Of a DNA stretch of 32,030 nucleotides, positions 15,361 through 26,948 are shown piece after piece. Every line of letters begins with the position of its first letter. The first letter of the stretch is position 1. Origin of the DNA: Moraxella caviae (lineage in GTDB: Bacteria > Pseudomonadota > Gammaproteobacteria > Pseudomonadales > Moraxellaceae). Both the position numbers and the translations under genes were made by a program. The notes under the pieces were generated by a model. That model was not told where the DNA came from and searched no databases. It worked only from the letters and a program-made list of their open reading frames with translations. The stretch is from the NCBI RefSeq assembly GCF_002014985.1, contig NZ_MUXU01000006.1, positions 1-32,030 of the forward strand. The letters run 5' to 3'.

Positions 15361-15502
15361 TAATTTTGTTTGAGCAAGTGATAAAACTTCATCAAACCCA
15401 TCACCAAAAGTTTATTGTGCGTTTTGATGGCAAAAATTTGCGCACACCCCTATATTTTTTTGTAAAAATTTAGTAAAATTCGGTTTTACCAGTAGATGAT
15501 GA

Positions 15503-17137
<1,635 letters not shown>

Positions 17138-17143
17138 TTGAAT

Positions 17144-17181
17144 AAGCACATCAAGGGCTGCTTTGGTGTGCTTTGTTTTTT
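17144..17181 (+). terminator. Rho-independent terminator after pyrG
   Basis: A 13-bp stem (17144-17156 with 17161-17173, counting G-U pairs) with a 4-nt loop is followed by TTGTTTTTT. It begins 6 bp past the pyrG stop. Confidence 0.85.
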
Positions 17182-17250
17182 AAGTTATGGTTTTGATTTT
17201 CTTAATACGACATTAAGCATTTTAAGAAAATCTTCTGATTGCGCTTTTAA

Positions 17251-18150
<900 letters not shown>

Positions 18151-18282
18151 ACTTTATGACTAACGGTTCGTGCCATCAATGCGCAATCCGCTTGGCTTAA
18201 AGGGTTTTGAGCAAGGTTTTTAAGTAAGACTTGTTCAGTTTACGCTTGGTTAAGCGGTTTATTTTCATACATCATTTGATAG

Positions 18283-19638
<1,356 letters not shown>

Positions 19639-19642
19639 CTGA

Positions 19643-20065
19643 GTGGAAAAGACGGCTGTGAAAAAACGTCCCGTGATGGAATTTGGCAACACATCGCTTA
19701 GCGCAGTCAGCTATTTGTGTCTGATTGCGTTTGGCGTGGTGGTGCTTTTGTTGCTGCAAAATCAATACTGGCGTGGCGAGAATGGTCATGCCAGCTTGCA
19801 GACGCTCAGCCAAGCCATCAAGGAACAAGAGCGCATCAACGCAGAGCAAATCTACACCAACAATCTGTTGCGTGCCGATGTGCAAGACCTAAAATCAGGG
19901 CTTTCTGCCATTGAAGAACACGCACGGCTGGATTTGGGATTGATTAAATCTGGTGAGACTTTTGTGCAGCTGTCCAATGCGCCTGTAACTTACAGTCGTA
20001 CGCCTGTTGCCACAGACGCAGAAGAGACGGTGGAAGTCATTGACGAGCCGCTCACTGCGCCTTGA
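19643..20065 (+). CDS. ftsB: Cell division protein FtsB (septum formation initiator)
   Basis: This small bitopic inner-membrane protein would act in the FtsQLB divisome complex. It has a short cytosolic start, one transmembrane helix (SYLCLIAFGVVVLLLLQNQYW, around residues 25-45) and a periplasmic coiled coil rich in Gln/Glu (LQTLSQAIKEQERINAEQIYTNN). The family motif ARLDLGLIKSGETFVQL follows. Length is 140 residues from the GTG at 19643; about 35 exceed the Escherichia coli protein, mostly as an acidic C-terminal tail. The start is uncertain: an in-frame GTG at 19658, preceded by GGAAAAG, or an ATG at 19676 are alternatives. It lies 4 bp after eno and ends before a strong terminator. Confidence 0.9.
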   Translation: MEKTAVKKRPVMEFGNTSLSAVSYLCLIAFGVVVLLLLQNQYWRGENGHASLQTLSQAIKEQERINAEQIYTNNLLRADVQDLKSGLSAIEEHARLDLGLIKSGETFVQLSNAPVTYSRTPVATDAEETVEVIDEPLTAP

Positions 20066-20079
20066 TTTGATTTACGATA

Positions 20080-20107
20080 AAAAGACTGGCTTAGGCTGGT
20101 CTTTTTT
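20080..20107 (+). terminator. Rho-independent terminator after eno-ftsB
   Basis: AAAAGACTGGC pairs fully with GCTGGTCTTTT when G-U pairs are allowed, around a TTAG loop, and a T tract follows. It lies 14 bp past the ftsB stop, separating ftsB from ispD. Confidence 0.88.
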
Positions 20108-20319
20108 GTGCCTGTTTTATGTGGATTTGGCGATTTGCTGATGAAAGGCTTGCAAATTTGCTTGCAAAAAGATGGCTTTTGTTTTATGTTTAGTGTGTGA
20201 TTGCGAAGTCAATTATTAGGTTAATTCTTAAGCCAATCGTCAAGCTGACTACCAAGCTGGTTGCCAGATTTTTCGCCTATCATTGGATTTTATCACCACT
20301 ACAAAAGTACACATTCGCC

Positions 20320-21096
20320 ATGCCAAATTCTGCTTTATCTAACAATATTTGCGCAAACACAAACAGCGCTGCAAACAGAACTACAGCCCAGCCAAAAATC
20401 CACGCATTGATTGTGGCGGCTGGTAAAGGCTCACGTTTTGGGGCGAGCGTACCAAAGCAGTATTTGGATTTGGCGGGGCGCAGCGTGCTTGAGCATAGCG
20501 TCAAGCGGCTAAACCATGCTGAAATTAGGGATTTGACTTTGGTGGTTGCGGCAGATGATGAGCGTGTGCATAGTTTGGATTTTGAGTTTGCTGGCAAAAT
20601 TGACTTTGCCATCGGCGGTGATGAACGCTGGCAATCGGTGCATTCAGGCGTGGCACACATTCGTGCCAGTGGCGCAGGCGATGACGACTGGGTGCTGGTG
20701 CATGACGCTGCCAGACCGTGCTTGCCAGCTGCGGATTTACAAGCCATCATCACCGCTTCGCACACTTGTACGCAAAATGCACTCATGCTTGCCACGCCTG
20801 TGGTGGACACGCTAAAACTTGCCCAAGATGAGCAGGTGGTGCGCACGGTGGATCGGCAAAATCTGTGGCAAGCGCAAACGCCGCAGATGTTTCGCTTGGC
20901 GGCGTTAGAAAAAGTGCTGGCAGCGGTGAGCGAGCAGGGCTTGATGATTACCGATGAAGCCAGCGGATTTGAGCTTTTGGGCGAAGCGGTGCAAGTGGTG
21001 GCGGGCAGTCGCCTGAATATGAAACTTACCTTTGCGGGCGATTTGCCATTGCTTTCCTTGATTGCCGAGCGGCTTTTGGCGGACGATAAGCCGTAA
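20320..21096 (+). CDS. ispD: 2-C-methyl-D-erythritol 4-phosphate cytidylyltransferase
   Basis: IspD joins CTP and methylerythritol phosphate to make CDP-ME in the MEP pathway. Signature parts are VAAGKGSRFGASVPKQYLDLAGR (nucleotide loop), VHDAARPC, ATPVVDTLK, LWQAQTPQMF and TDEASGFELLG. From the ATG at 20320 the protein has 258 residues, still about 25 longer than typical because of an Asn/Thr/Ala-rich N-terminal tail. The frame is open back to a GTG at 20197, which would add a basic hydrophobic stretch (IIRLILKPIVKLTTKLVARFF). I judge that unlikely, but neither start has a good ribosome site. Two nearby C-terminal features fit the family: KLTFAGDLPLLSLI at the end and standard core length. 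Confidence 0.93.
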   Translation: MPNSALSNNICANTNSAANRTTAQPKIHALIVAAGKGSRFGASVPKQYLDLAGRSVLEHSVKRLNHAEIRDLTLVVAADDERVHSLDFEFAGKIDFAIGGDERWQSVHSGVAHIRASGAGDDDWVLVHDAARPCLPAADLQAIITASHTCTQNALMLATPVVDTLKLAQDEQVVRTVDRQNLWQAQTPQMFRLAALEKVLAAVSEQGLMITDEASGFELLGEAVQVVAGSRLNMKLTFAGDLPLLSLIAERLLADDKP

Positions 21097-21136
21097 ATTT
21101 ACACAACAAAATTCACACAACAAAATTTACACAACT
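21095..21136 (+). repeat. Tandem array, 3 x 14 bp, at the ispD stop
   Basis: Units AAATTTACACAACA, AAATTCACACAACA and AAATTTACACAACT are contiguous, beginning inside the ispD stop codon and ending just before the comEC ribosome site. Confidence 0.88.
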
Positions 21137-21150
21137 AGGGAGGGTGAGTG

Positions 21151-23994
21151 ATGTGGGCGTTTGCTGGTGTGGTGGCTGCCGTGGGATTTGCGGTGCTGGC
21201 ACTGGCGAGCTTTTTGCCGCTTCAAGCGCTTGACGCTTTGCAAAATCTGTCTTTTGCTTGGCTGACGGTGAGTTTGCTGAGTGCATGGGCGGCATTTTGG
21301 GTGCTTGGCGCATTTATTGAGCGAAGCAGAACCACAAGTGGGCTTTGGCAAGTTCATCGCTTATGGCGGTTGGGTTTGCGCTTGGTGCGTTTAGTGCTTG
21401 GCATGGTGATGGTGGGGTTATTTATCATTAACGGCTTGCATCAGCACGCCAAATTTGAGACGCACACACCAAAGCAGCCATGGACGGTGGAAGCGACCGC
21501 GCTCATTGATGAAATCAGCGACAGTGTGTACGATCCGCTGGCTGGCGGGCAATTTCGCCAAGTGGCACGGCTTACAGACATTGCGCTTGTGCATAATGCG
21601 CACCGCCATGCTGATGGCGCAAGTCTTGCCGCCAATCCTTTTTTCACGGCCGATGAGTTTACAAGCAATTTTGACGGCAATAATTATACTGACGGCAATC
21701 TTACCAACGAAAATTCTGCCGATAATAATTCTACCAACAGCAATCCTGCTGACAATAATCTAAATATCACTTCAAATTCCAACAATCCCATCGCCACGCT
21801 TGATGGCATGACGGTGCTGCTCAATGCACGCACTCAAAAGCACGGCAAAAAGAATGATGCTTTTGCTACGCTTGCCGACATCACGCCACACAGCCAAATT
21901 CGCCTGACGCTTTTGATTGAGCCTGTGGTGCGCACGGACGCAAAGCAGGGCTTTGACAGTTATCGCTGGCTGCGCACACGCCATGTTCATGCCACGGCGC
22001 AAATTTTGGCGGTGCAAAGTGCGCCAACCGCTGCGCCAAGTGCGAATTTATGGACGCATTTGCAAGCCTTGCGCCAAAAATTTCGTGCGCATTTTTATGC
22101 TGATTGGCACACGCACGACAAGCAAACCCAGCAAGCACGAGCTGTAACGCTCAGTCTTTTGACAGGCGATCGTGCGCTGATTGATAAAGACACCAAAGAT
22201 TTGTATCAATTCGCTGGCATTTCGCATTTGCTTGCCATTTCTGGGACGCACGTTTTGTTTTTGGCGCTGATTTTGGCGTGGTGTGCGACTAAGACGCTGG
22301 ATAAACTGCGACCAACGCTGTATCAAAGTGTGCCACGTTGGCAAATTCGCTTGGCGGTGATGGTGGTGGCAAGCGTGCTGTATGCGCTGTTCACTGGTTT
22401 TGATGTGCCTGCGGTGCGTACGGTGTATATGCTGGTGGCAGTGGCGTGCGTGCGACTTTTTGCGCTGCCGATTTTAGCGGTAAAAACGCTGCTGCTTGTG
22501 GGGCTTGGCATGGTGTGGCTGGATATGTATGTGCTGTGGCAGGCGGGATTTTGGCTGTCTTTTGTGGCGGTGTGGCTGCTGATTCGCTATGAAGGGCAAA
22601 GCGTGGCGATGGTGGAAAGCACGCCTTTGATGTCGCTGGATTTGCCTGTAAACCGTGCGAGCATTTGGCGGCGTGCTTATCAAGGTACGCTGTCATTGGT
22701 GCGTTTGCAAGTGTGGCTGTTTGTGGCGATGTTGCCGATTTCTTTGCTGCTTTTTGGCAAGGTGTCTTTGTGGGGTGTCATCATTAATCTGTTTGCCGTG
22801 GGGCTATTTAGCGCGGTGATTGTACCCATCAATCTTTTGGGCGGCGTGCTGTTTGGTGTGTCTGGTGCGGCTGCGGACGTGCTGTGGGATTTATCCGCCA
22901 AGATTTTATACGCTTTGCATGAGTTGATTGCGCTGATTCGGCTGGGCGATGATGGTGCGGCTTGGCTGTATGCGCCTTTTGGCATGATGGGCTTTGCGCT
23001 TTTTGTGGTGGTGCTTGGGCTTGTGCTTGCACCAAAATTTATGCCACGCTCTGCTGTGATTTTGCCTGTGCTGCTGCTGGGATTTTTATTGCAAAATCGC
23101 CACGCCAATTCCCCTGATGGCACGAGTATTTATGTGCTTAAAAGTGCGCCAAATATGCAAGCGGTGCTGGTGGTGAGCCGTCATGCTGGCGATGGTTGGC
23201 TGAAAAAGGTGCAACTTGGCGAAAATCCCATGACGATAAAGCAAAGTGCGTGGCTTTTGCTTGCGGATAATGGCAAGAAAAGCCATGCGTCAAAAAGTAC
23301 GCACGCCCAAAATTTAAGCGATGAGATAAAGCGGCTGGGCGTGGATTCGCTTGATGGTATCATCGTGCAGACGGCAAGCGATGATTTGACGGCACTGAGT
23401 GCAAGTCTGGTGCGCAAATTTTCGGTGCGTGAATTTTGGCAGGCAGGGCGCAGCGATAGGCAGCTTGCCACCATCAGTACACAGGCGTGCGAAGCGGGCA
23501 AAACGTGGACAAATGGCGTGCTACAAATCCGTGCGCTGACAGGTTGGCGGCAGATTCCTGATGCGGACGTGTGGCATTGCGCCATTGAAATTCGTGCGCC
23601 AGAAATGGTAAATTTTCAGACCTTTGGCGTGCGTGAGCAGGCGGATTTTATGGCGGCTGATGGCGTGGATATGCAGGAAAATTTGCCATCTGATGAAGCA
23701 CAATCTGATACGCATATTGATACACAAATTGACACGCACATTGACATGAGCATTGATGCAAAAACCGCCAATCAGCTCATCATTGACCCAGCGCCAGCGT
23801 CTGGTGCGTGGCAACTTTGGCTAAGACTGTGCCAGCCTTCGGACGTTGCGTCTGATTATTCGTACAGCGCAGGCATTTTCCCAAGCGGTAAGCCAACTTT
23901 ATGGCTGATGAATGAAAAATTGGCGCAGGATAATCAAACTTATGCCGAACTTTATCGTCAGCACCGTGTGCAGGGCGTGCTGCTTACCGATTAA
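21151..23994 (+). CDS. comEC: ComEC/Rec2 family DNA-uptake channel protein
   Basis: ComEC carries transforming single-stranded DNA across the inner membrane. The start is the ATG at 21151, preceded by AGGGAGG; the overlapping GTG at 21148 is less likely. The 947-residue protein has N-terminal membrane helices and a DUF4131-like soluble region (about 105-320). It then has the competence domain from about 330, with SLLTGDRALIDKDTKDLYQFAGISHLLAISGTH as its hallmark (here split over the motif GISHLLAISGTHV), and many helices to about 650. The region from about 655 matches the metallo-beta-lactamase-like C-terminal domain in position (LLLADNGKK, LGVDSLDGIIV). However, the HxHxDH motif is absent: QTASDDLTALSA stands in its place (around residue 738). 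An Asn-rich low-complexity insert spans about 171-211, and a DTHIDTQIDTHID repeat lies near 850-865. Confidence 0.93.
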   Translation: MWAFAGVVAAVGFAVLALASFLPLQALDALQNLSFAWLTVSLLSAWAAFWVLGAFIERSRTTSGLWQVHRLWRLGLRLVRLVLGMVMVGLFIINGLHQHAKFETHTPKQPWTVEATALIDEISDSVYDPLAGGQFRQVARLTDIALVHNAHRHADGASLAANPFFTADEFTSNFDGNNYTDGNLTNENSADNNSTNSNPADNNLNITSNSNNPIATLDGMTVLLNARTQKHGKKNDAFATLADITPHSQIRLTLLIEPVVRTDAKQGFDSYRWLRTRHVHATAQILAVQSAPTAAPSANLWTHLQALRQKFRAHFYADWHTHDKQTQQARAVTLSLLTGDRALIDKDTKDLYQFAGISHLLAISGTHVLFLALILAWCATKTLDKLRPTLYQSVPRWQIRLAVMVVASVLYALFTGFDVPAVRTVYMLVAVACVRLFALPILAVKTLLLVGLGMVWLDMYVLWQAGFWLSFVAVWLLIRYEGQSVAMVESTPLMSLDLPVNRASIWRRAYQGTLSLVRLQVWLFVAMLPISLLLFGKVSLWGVIINLFAVGLFSAVIVPINLLGGVLFGVSGAAADVLWDLSAKILYALHELIALIRLGDDGAAWLYAPFGMMGFALFVVVLGLVLAPKFMPRSAVILPVLLLGFLLQNRHANSPDGTSIYVLKSAPNMQAVLVVSRHAGDGWLKKVQLGENPMTIKQSAWLLLADNGKKSHASKSTHAQNLSDEIKRLGVDSLDGIIVQTASDDLTALSASLVRKFSVREFWQAGRSDRQLATISTQACEAGKTWTNGVLQIRALTGWRQIPDADVWHCAIEIRAPEMVNFQTFGVREQADFMAADGVDMQENLPSDEAQSDTHIDTQIDTHIDMSIDAKTANQLIIDPAPASGAWQLWLRLCQPSDVASDYSYSAGIFPSGKPTLWLMNEKLAQDNQTYAELYRQHRVQGVLLTD

Positions 23995-24037
23995 CGTTTT
24001 AGGCGATGGGTTTGTGCTTGGCTGTTCTGTCTGGCGG

Positions 24038-24116
24038 TTTGCTGATTTTTAATCACATTGCTTGTCAATTTAGCAGCTTGCCAATTTAGCAACCCACCAA
24101 GCCAAAAATCAGCAAA
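24038..24116. repeat. 13-bp inverted repeat enclosing a 2 x 16 bp tandem duplication
   Basis: TTTGCTGATTTTT (24038-24050) is the exact reverse complement of 24104-24116. Between them, CTTGTCAATTTAGCAG and CTTGCCAATTTAGCAA (24061-24092) form a 16-bp tandem pair. It sits in the comEC-sppA spacer just upstream of the sppA promoter, so it could be a long-loop transcript structure. Confidence 0.6.
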
Positions 24117-24145
24117 TTGGTGCTGCGCCAAAAATGTGCTACAAT
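24117..24145 (+). promoter_or_regulatory. Promoter for the sppA-like gene
   Basis: TTGGTG (24117-24122), 17-bp spacer, then TACAAT (24140-24145) with a TG extension. The ATG is 30 bp downstream. The 11-mer TGTGCTACAAT recurs in the promoter at 25.57 kb. Confidence 0.65.
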
Positions 24146-24174
24146 AGGGCAATTTTGACAACAAAGGCAACGTT

Positions 24175-25221
24175 ATGGCTTGGCCACCAAATCCTGATAA
24201 AAAACCTGACGACATCCAGCGCACTGGCATTTCCATGCAGTCTGCTCAAGCTCAGCAGCCGACTGGGCAAGAGTGGCGTTTGCTGGAAAAAACACTGCTT
24301 GCCAGCATTGAAGAGCAGCGCCGCGCTCGCAGATGGTCGATTTTCTTTAAGATTTTGACTTTTGCTTATGTGGTGATGGTGGTGCTTGCGTTGGGGCAGT
24401 GCAGCAGCGTGGGTAATAAAAACGCCATGCCAACAGGGCTTGGTGAGCCGCATTTGGCGGTGGTGGACGTAACTGGTGCTATCAGTGCCAATTCTGAAAC
24501 CAGCGCAGAATACATCAATACCGCCTTAACCGAAGCCTTTGAAAACACCAATGCCAAAGCCGTGGCACTAAACATCAATTCTCCGGGTGGTTCGCCTGTG
24601 CAGTCTAATGAAGTGTGGCAGCAGGCAATGGCGCTCAAAGAAGAATACCCTGACAAAAAACTCTACGCCGTCATCGGTGATATGGGTGCGTCTGGTGCGT
24701 ATTACATTGCGTCTAGTGCCGATGAAATTTGGGTAAATCCGTCAAGTTTGGTGGGGTCAATCGGTGTGATTATGACCAGCTATAACGTGGAGCGATTGCT
24801 TGACAAAGCAGGCGTGCAGGATAACACCATGACTTCTGGCGCGTACAAAGACATTCTTAGCATGACACGTCCAATGAATGCCGATGAGCGCGCGCATGTG
24901 CAAAGTTTGCTGGACACTACGCATCAAAATTTCATTGATGCAGTAACCAAAGGGCGTGGCGATAAACTCAAAGACCCTGAGAAAAATCAGCTATTTAGCG
25001 GTCTTTTTTGGACGGGCAAGCAGTCGGTGGAGCTTGGGCTGGCGGACAAACTTGGCGGCATGACCCAGCTAAAAAATGAGCTGGATTTGGACACGGTGAA
25101 TTACAGCTACACCAATCCGATGAAGCAGCTGTTTGACCGCTTTGGCGTGCAAGTGGGCAAAGGGCTTGGGCAGGGCGTAACGCTTGGCATAAAAGAGCAA
25201 AGCACGGCAAGCATAGAATAA
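24175..25221 (+). CDS. sppA: S49-family signal-peptide peptidase (SppA/SohB-like)
   Basis: This 348-residue inner-membrane serine protease would degrade cleaved signal peptides and short membrane fragments in the periplasm. It has a cytosolic Pro/Gln-rich start, one transmembrane anchor around residues 63-83 (FFKILTFAYVVMVVLALGQC), and a single S49 domain. The Ser/Lys dyad is visible: Ser173 in MGASGAYYIAS and Lys225 in TSGAYKDIL. Their 52-residue spacing matches the short Bacillus-type SppA. NINSPGGSPVQS and NPSSLVGSIGVI are also conserved. It is the short, one-domain form, not the tandem-domain Escherichia coli SppA. It has its own promoter and terminator. Confidence 0.92.
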   Translation: MAWPPNPDKKPDDIQRTGISMQSAQAQQPTGQEWRLLEKTLLASIEEQRRARRWSIFFKILTFAYVVMVVLALGQCSSVGNKNAMPTGLGEPHLAVVDVTGAISANSETSAEYINTALTEAFENTNAKAVALNINSPGGSPVQSNEVWQQAMALKEEYPDKKLYAVIGDMGASGAYYIASSADEIWVNPSSLVGSIGVIMTSYNVERLLDKAGVQDNTMTSGAYKDILSMTRPMNADERAHVQSLLDTTHQNFIDAVTKGRGDKLKDPEKNQLFSGLFWTGKQSVELGLADKLGGMTQLKNELDLDTVNYSYTNPMKQLFDRFGVQVGKGLGQGVTLGIKEQSTASIE

Positions 25222-25237
25222 GCAAATGCGGCACGAT

Positions 25238-25307
25238 TTTACTAAAATCGATTTGCCAAAACCAATTTGCCAAAACTGGTTTACTAAAACTGATTTATCA
25301 AAACAAA
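25238..25307 (+). repeat. Tandem array, 5 x 14 bp
   Basis: Contiguous units: TTTACTAAAATCGA, TTTGCCAAAACCAA, TTTGCCAAAACTGG, TTTACTAAAACTGA and TTTATCAAAACAAA. It starts 16 bp after the sppA stop and runs into the terminator stem. Confidence 0.88.
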
Positions 25308-25333
25308 AACGCAGTCTGGTGGCTGCGTTTTTT
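25306..25333 (+). terminator. Rho-independent terminator after the sppA-like gene
   Basis: A 9-bp stem AAAACGCAG / CTGCGTTTT with an 8-nt loop is followed by further T. It overlaps the end of the 14-bp array. Confidence 0.85.
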
Positions 25334-25395
25334 ATTGGGCAAAATCATGATTTTAAAAGTCGTTATCAATTTTTAAGAACATTGCTATTTGCAAC

Positions 25396-25480
25396 AAACC
25401 GCTATTTTTAACAAAACGAGCATTTTAACAAGCAGTCATGTTTTAAAAACTGTCAATTTTAAAAAAACCGCCAATTTTAA
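25396..25480 (+). repeat. Tandem array, 5 x 17 bp
   Basis: Five contiguous AT-rich 17-bp units: AAACCGCTATTTTTAAC, AAAACGAGCATTTTAAC, AAGCAGTCATGTTTTAA, AAACTGTCAATTTTAAA and AAAACCGCCAATTTTAA. Less regular units may precede it from about 25340. It fills much of the 510-bp spacer between the sppA terminator and the next promoter. Confidence 0.8.
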
Positions 25481-25551
25481 AAAGGGTTTGGTTTTATATA
25501 ACTTTTATTTATAAGTTTGTGTATTTTTTCACGCTTTATCTTTACCAAATG

Positions 25552-25580
25552 TTACCAAAAGATTAAAACTGTGCTACAAT
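25552..25580 (+). promoter_or_regulatory. Promoter for the first substrate-binding protein gene
   Basis: TTACCA (25552-25557), 17-bp spacer, then TACAAT (25575-25580) with TG extension. It would give a leader of about 145 nt that contains a small open frame and a hairpin. Confidence 0.65.
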
Positions 25581-25617
25581 GGCGCATTGCTTGGGTTTGG
25601 TGAGTGGTCAATTTAAG

Positions 25618-25728
25618 ATGATGAACCAACAAAGACGGTTTGCCAAGCCGAGCAATGATGGATTAGCACAACGGAAATTTTGTAAAAATAGTGTCGGGTT
25701 GGCGCGCGCCACACCCCTTTTGGAGTAA
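25618..25728 (+). CDS. Possible 36-codon leader ORF
   Basis: An ATG at 25618 opens a frame of 36 codons (begins MMNQQRRFAKPSNDG) that ends with TAA three bases before the ATG of the substrate-binding protein gene. Its stop codon directly follows that gene's GGAG ribosome site. The product is basic, has no Trp and no run of one amino acid, so it is not a classical attenuation peptide. Its own ribosome site is poor. It may be a translational-coupling ORF or chance. Confidence 0.3.
   Translation: MMNQQRRFAKPSNDGLAQRKFCKNSVGLARATPLLE
25696..25716 (+). promoter_or_regulatory. GC-rich hairpin next to the ribosome site of the binding-protein gene
   Basis: GGGTTGGC pairs with GCCACACCC apart from one bulged C, around a GCGC loop; the centre is the palindrome GGCGCGCGCC. 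It ends 5 bp before the GGAG ribosome site, well placed to affect translation. It stands out against the AT-rich leader. Confidence 0.5.
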
Positions 25729-25731
25729 AAG

Positions 25732-26766
25732 ATGTCTTGCTTAAAATTTACCACTTTTGCTGTATCGGCAGCATTATCCGCCACGCTTTTGGGCTGCTCA
25801 AACCAAGCACCAAAAGCCGATGAAGTGCACACGGTAGATGGCGCAGCAGTCAAAGAAGCCAAAACCATTGCCATCAGTGCCATCGTAGAGCATCCATCGC
25901 TGGACGACATTCGCCGTGGCGTGGTGGCAGGGCTTGCTGATTTGGGTTATAAGCAAGGCGAAAACTTGACGGTGAATTTCCAATCCGCTCAAGGCAATAT
26001 GGCGACCGCAGGGCAAATCGCCAAGCAATTCGTGGCGGATAATCCAAATGCCATCGTGGCGATTTCTACGCCAACTGCGCAAACTTTGGCAGCTGCCACC
26101 GAGACCATTCCGCTCATTTACACCGCAGTATCTGACCCTGTGGCGGCTAAGCTGATTGACAACAACCAAGTCGGCATTCAGCCAAACATCACAGGGCTTT
26201 CTAGTCAGTTGCCGCTTGAGCCGCAAATTGAGCTGTTTAATAAAGTCAAGCCAGATGCTAAGCGTATCGGCTATGTGTACAGCCCCGGCGAAGCAAATTC
26301 AGTGGTGCTAAAAGAGCAGCTGTTGCAAATTTTGCCAAAATACGGCATGACTTTGGTGGACATTCCAGCCAACCGCTCATCAGACATCGCAGCTGCCACG
26401 CGTGCGCTTGATGGCAAGGCGGATTTGATTTACACTTCGCTGGATAACAACGTGGCGTCAGCGATGGAAGCGATGGTGCAAGTGGCGAACGAGCTGGATT
26501 TGCCAATCATTGCGTCTGATGAATTTTCGGTGCGCCGTGGGGCAGCGGCTGCGCTTGGCGTGAATGATTTTGATTTTGGTGTGGCGACTGCCAAACTGGT
26601 GGCGGACGTTTTGGACGGCAAAAAACCAAGCGAAGTGCCGCCAATCGTGATGAACGAGCTGACCTTGTACGTCAGTCCAAAGCACGCAGCCGAGCAGGGC
26701 GCAACGCTTGATGGCGCGTTGGTTGCCAGTGGTATTGATGTGGACACCACGCCACGCAGTGAATGA
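25732..26766 (+). CDS. ABC-transporter substrate-binding lipoprotein (TrpX-like family), copy 1
   Basis: The 344-residue protein starts with a lipoprotein signal whose lipobox LLGC places the lipidated Cys at residue 22, so it should be anchored on the periplasmic side. The mature part is of the ABC_sub_bind family, with features such as AIVEHPSLDDIRRGV, GYKQGENLTVNFQSAQGN, QIAKQFVADNPNAIVAISTPTAQ, GYVYSPGEANSV and DLIYTSLDNNV. Gram-positive members bind tryptophan or related aromatic compounds; the ligand here is unknown. A close paralogue follows after 182 bp, and the permease and ATPase genes lie downstream. GGAG lies 6 nt before the ATG. The C terminus (DVDTTPRSE) is a little longer than in copy 2. 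Confidence 0.92.
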   Translation: MSCLKFTTFAVSAALSATLLGCSNQAPKADEVHTVDGAAVKEAKTIAISAIVEHPSLDDIRRGVVAGLADLGYKQGENLTVNFQSAQGNMATAGQIAKQFVADNPNAIVAISTPTAQTLAAATETIPLIYTAVSDPVAAKLIDNNQVGIQPNITGLSSQLPLEPQIELFNKVKPDAKRIGYVYSPGEANSVVLKEQLLQILPKYGMTLVDIPANRSSDIAAATRALDGKADLIYTSLDNNVASAMEAMVQVANELDLPIIASDEFSVRRGAAAALGVNDFDFGVATAKLVADVLDGKKPSEVPPIVMNELTLYVSPKHAAEQGATLDGALVASGIDVDTTPRSE

Positions 26767-26948
26767 TTTTAAACTTGTGCCATTGGCTAAAACGCATTTA
26801 AAATCAAATGCTTATCGGTTTTAAATTACGTTTTATGAGCGATGACAGTTGGTATGGCGCAAGTTAGTTTTACAGTTAAATTTTAAATCAACCCAGTTAT
26901 TTGACTTTATCTAAAAGTTAAACCACTTCACAGCAATAGGAGATTGCA

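Noticed and set aside
25238..25480. CRISPR array
   Set aside because: Units are contiguous 14 or 17 bp degenerate repeats with no spacers, and no cas genes are present.
25618..25728. Tryptophan attenuation leader peptide for the TrpX-like importer
   Set aside because: The small frame has no Trp codons and no run of any single amino acid, so classical attenuation does not fit.
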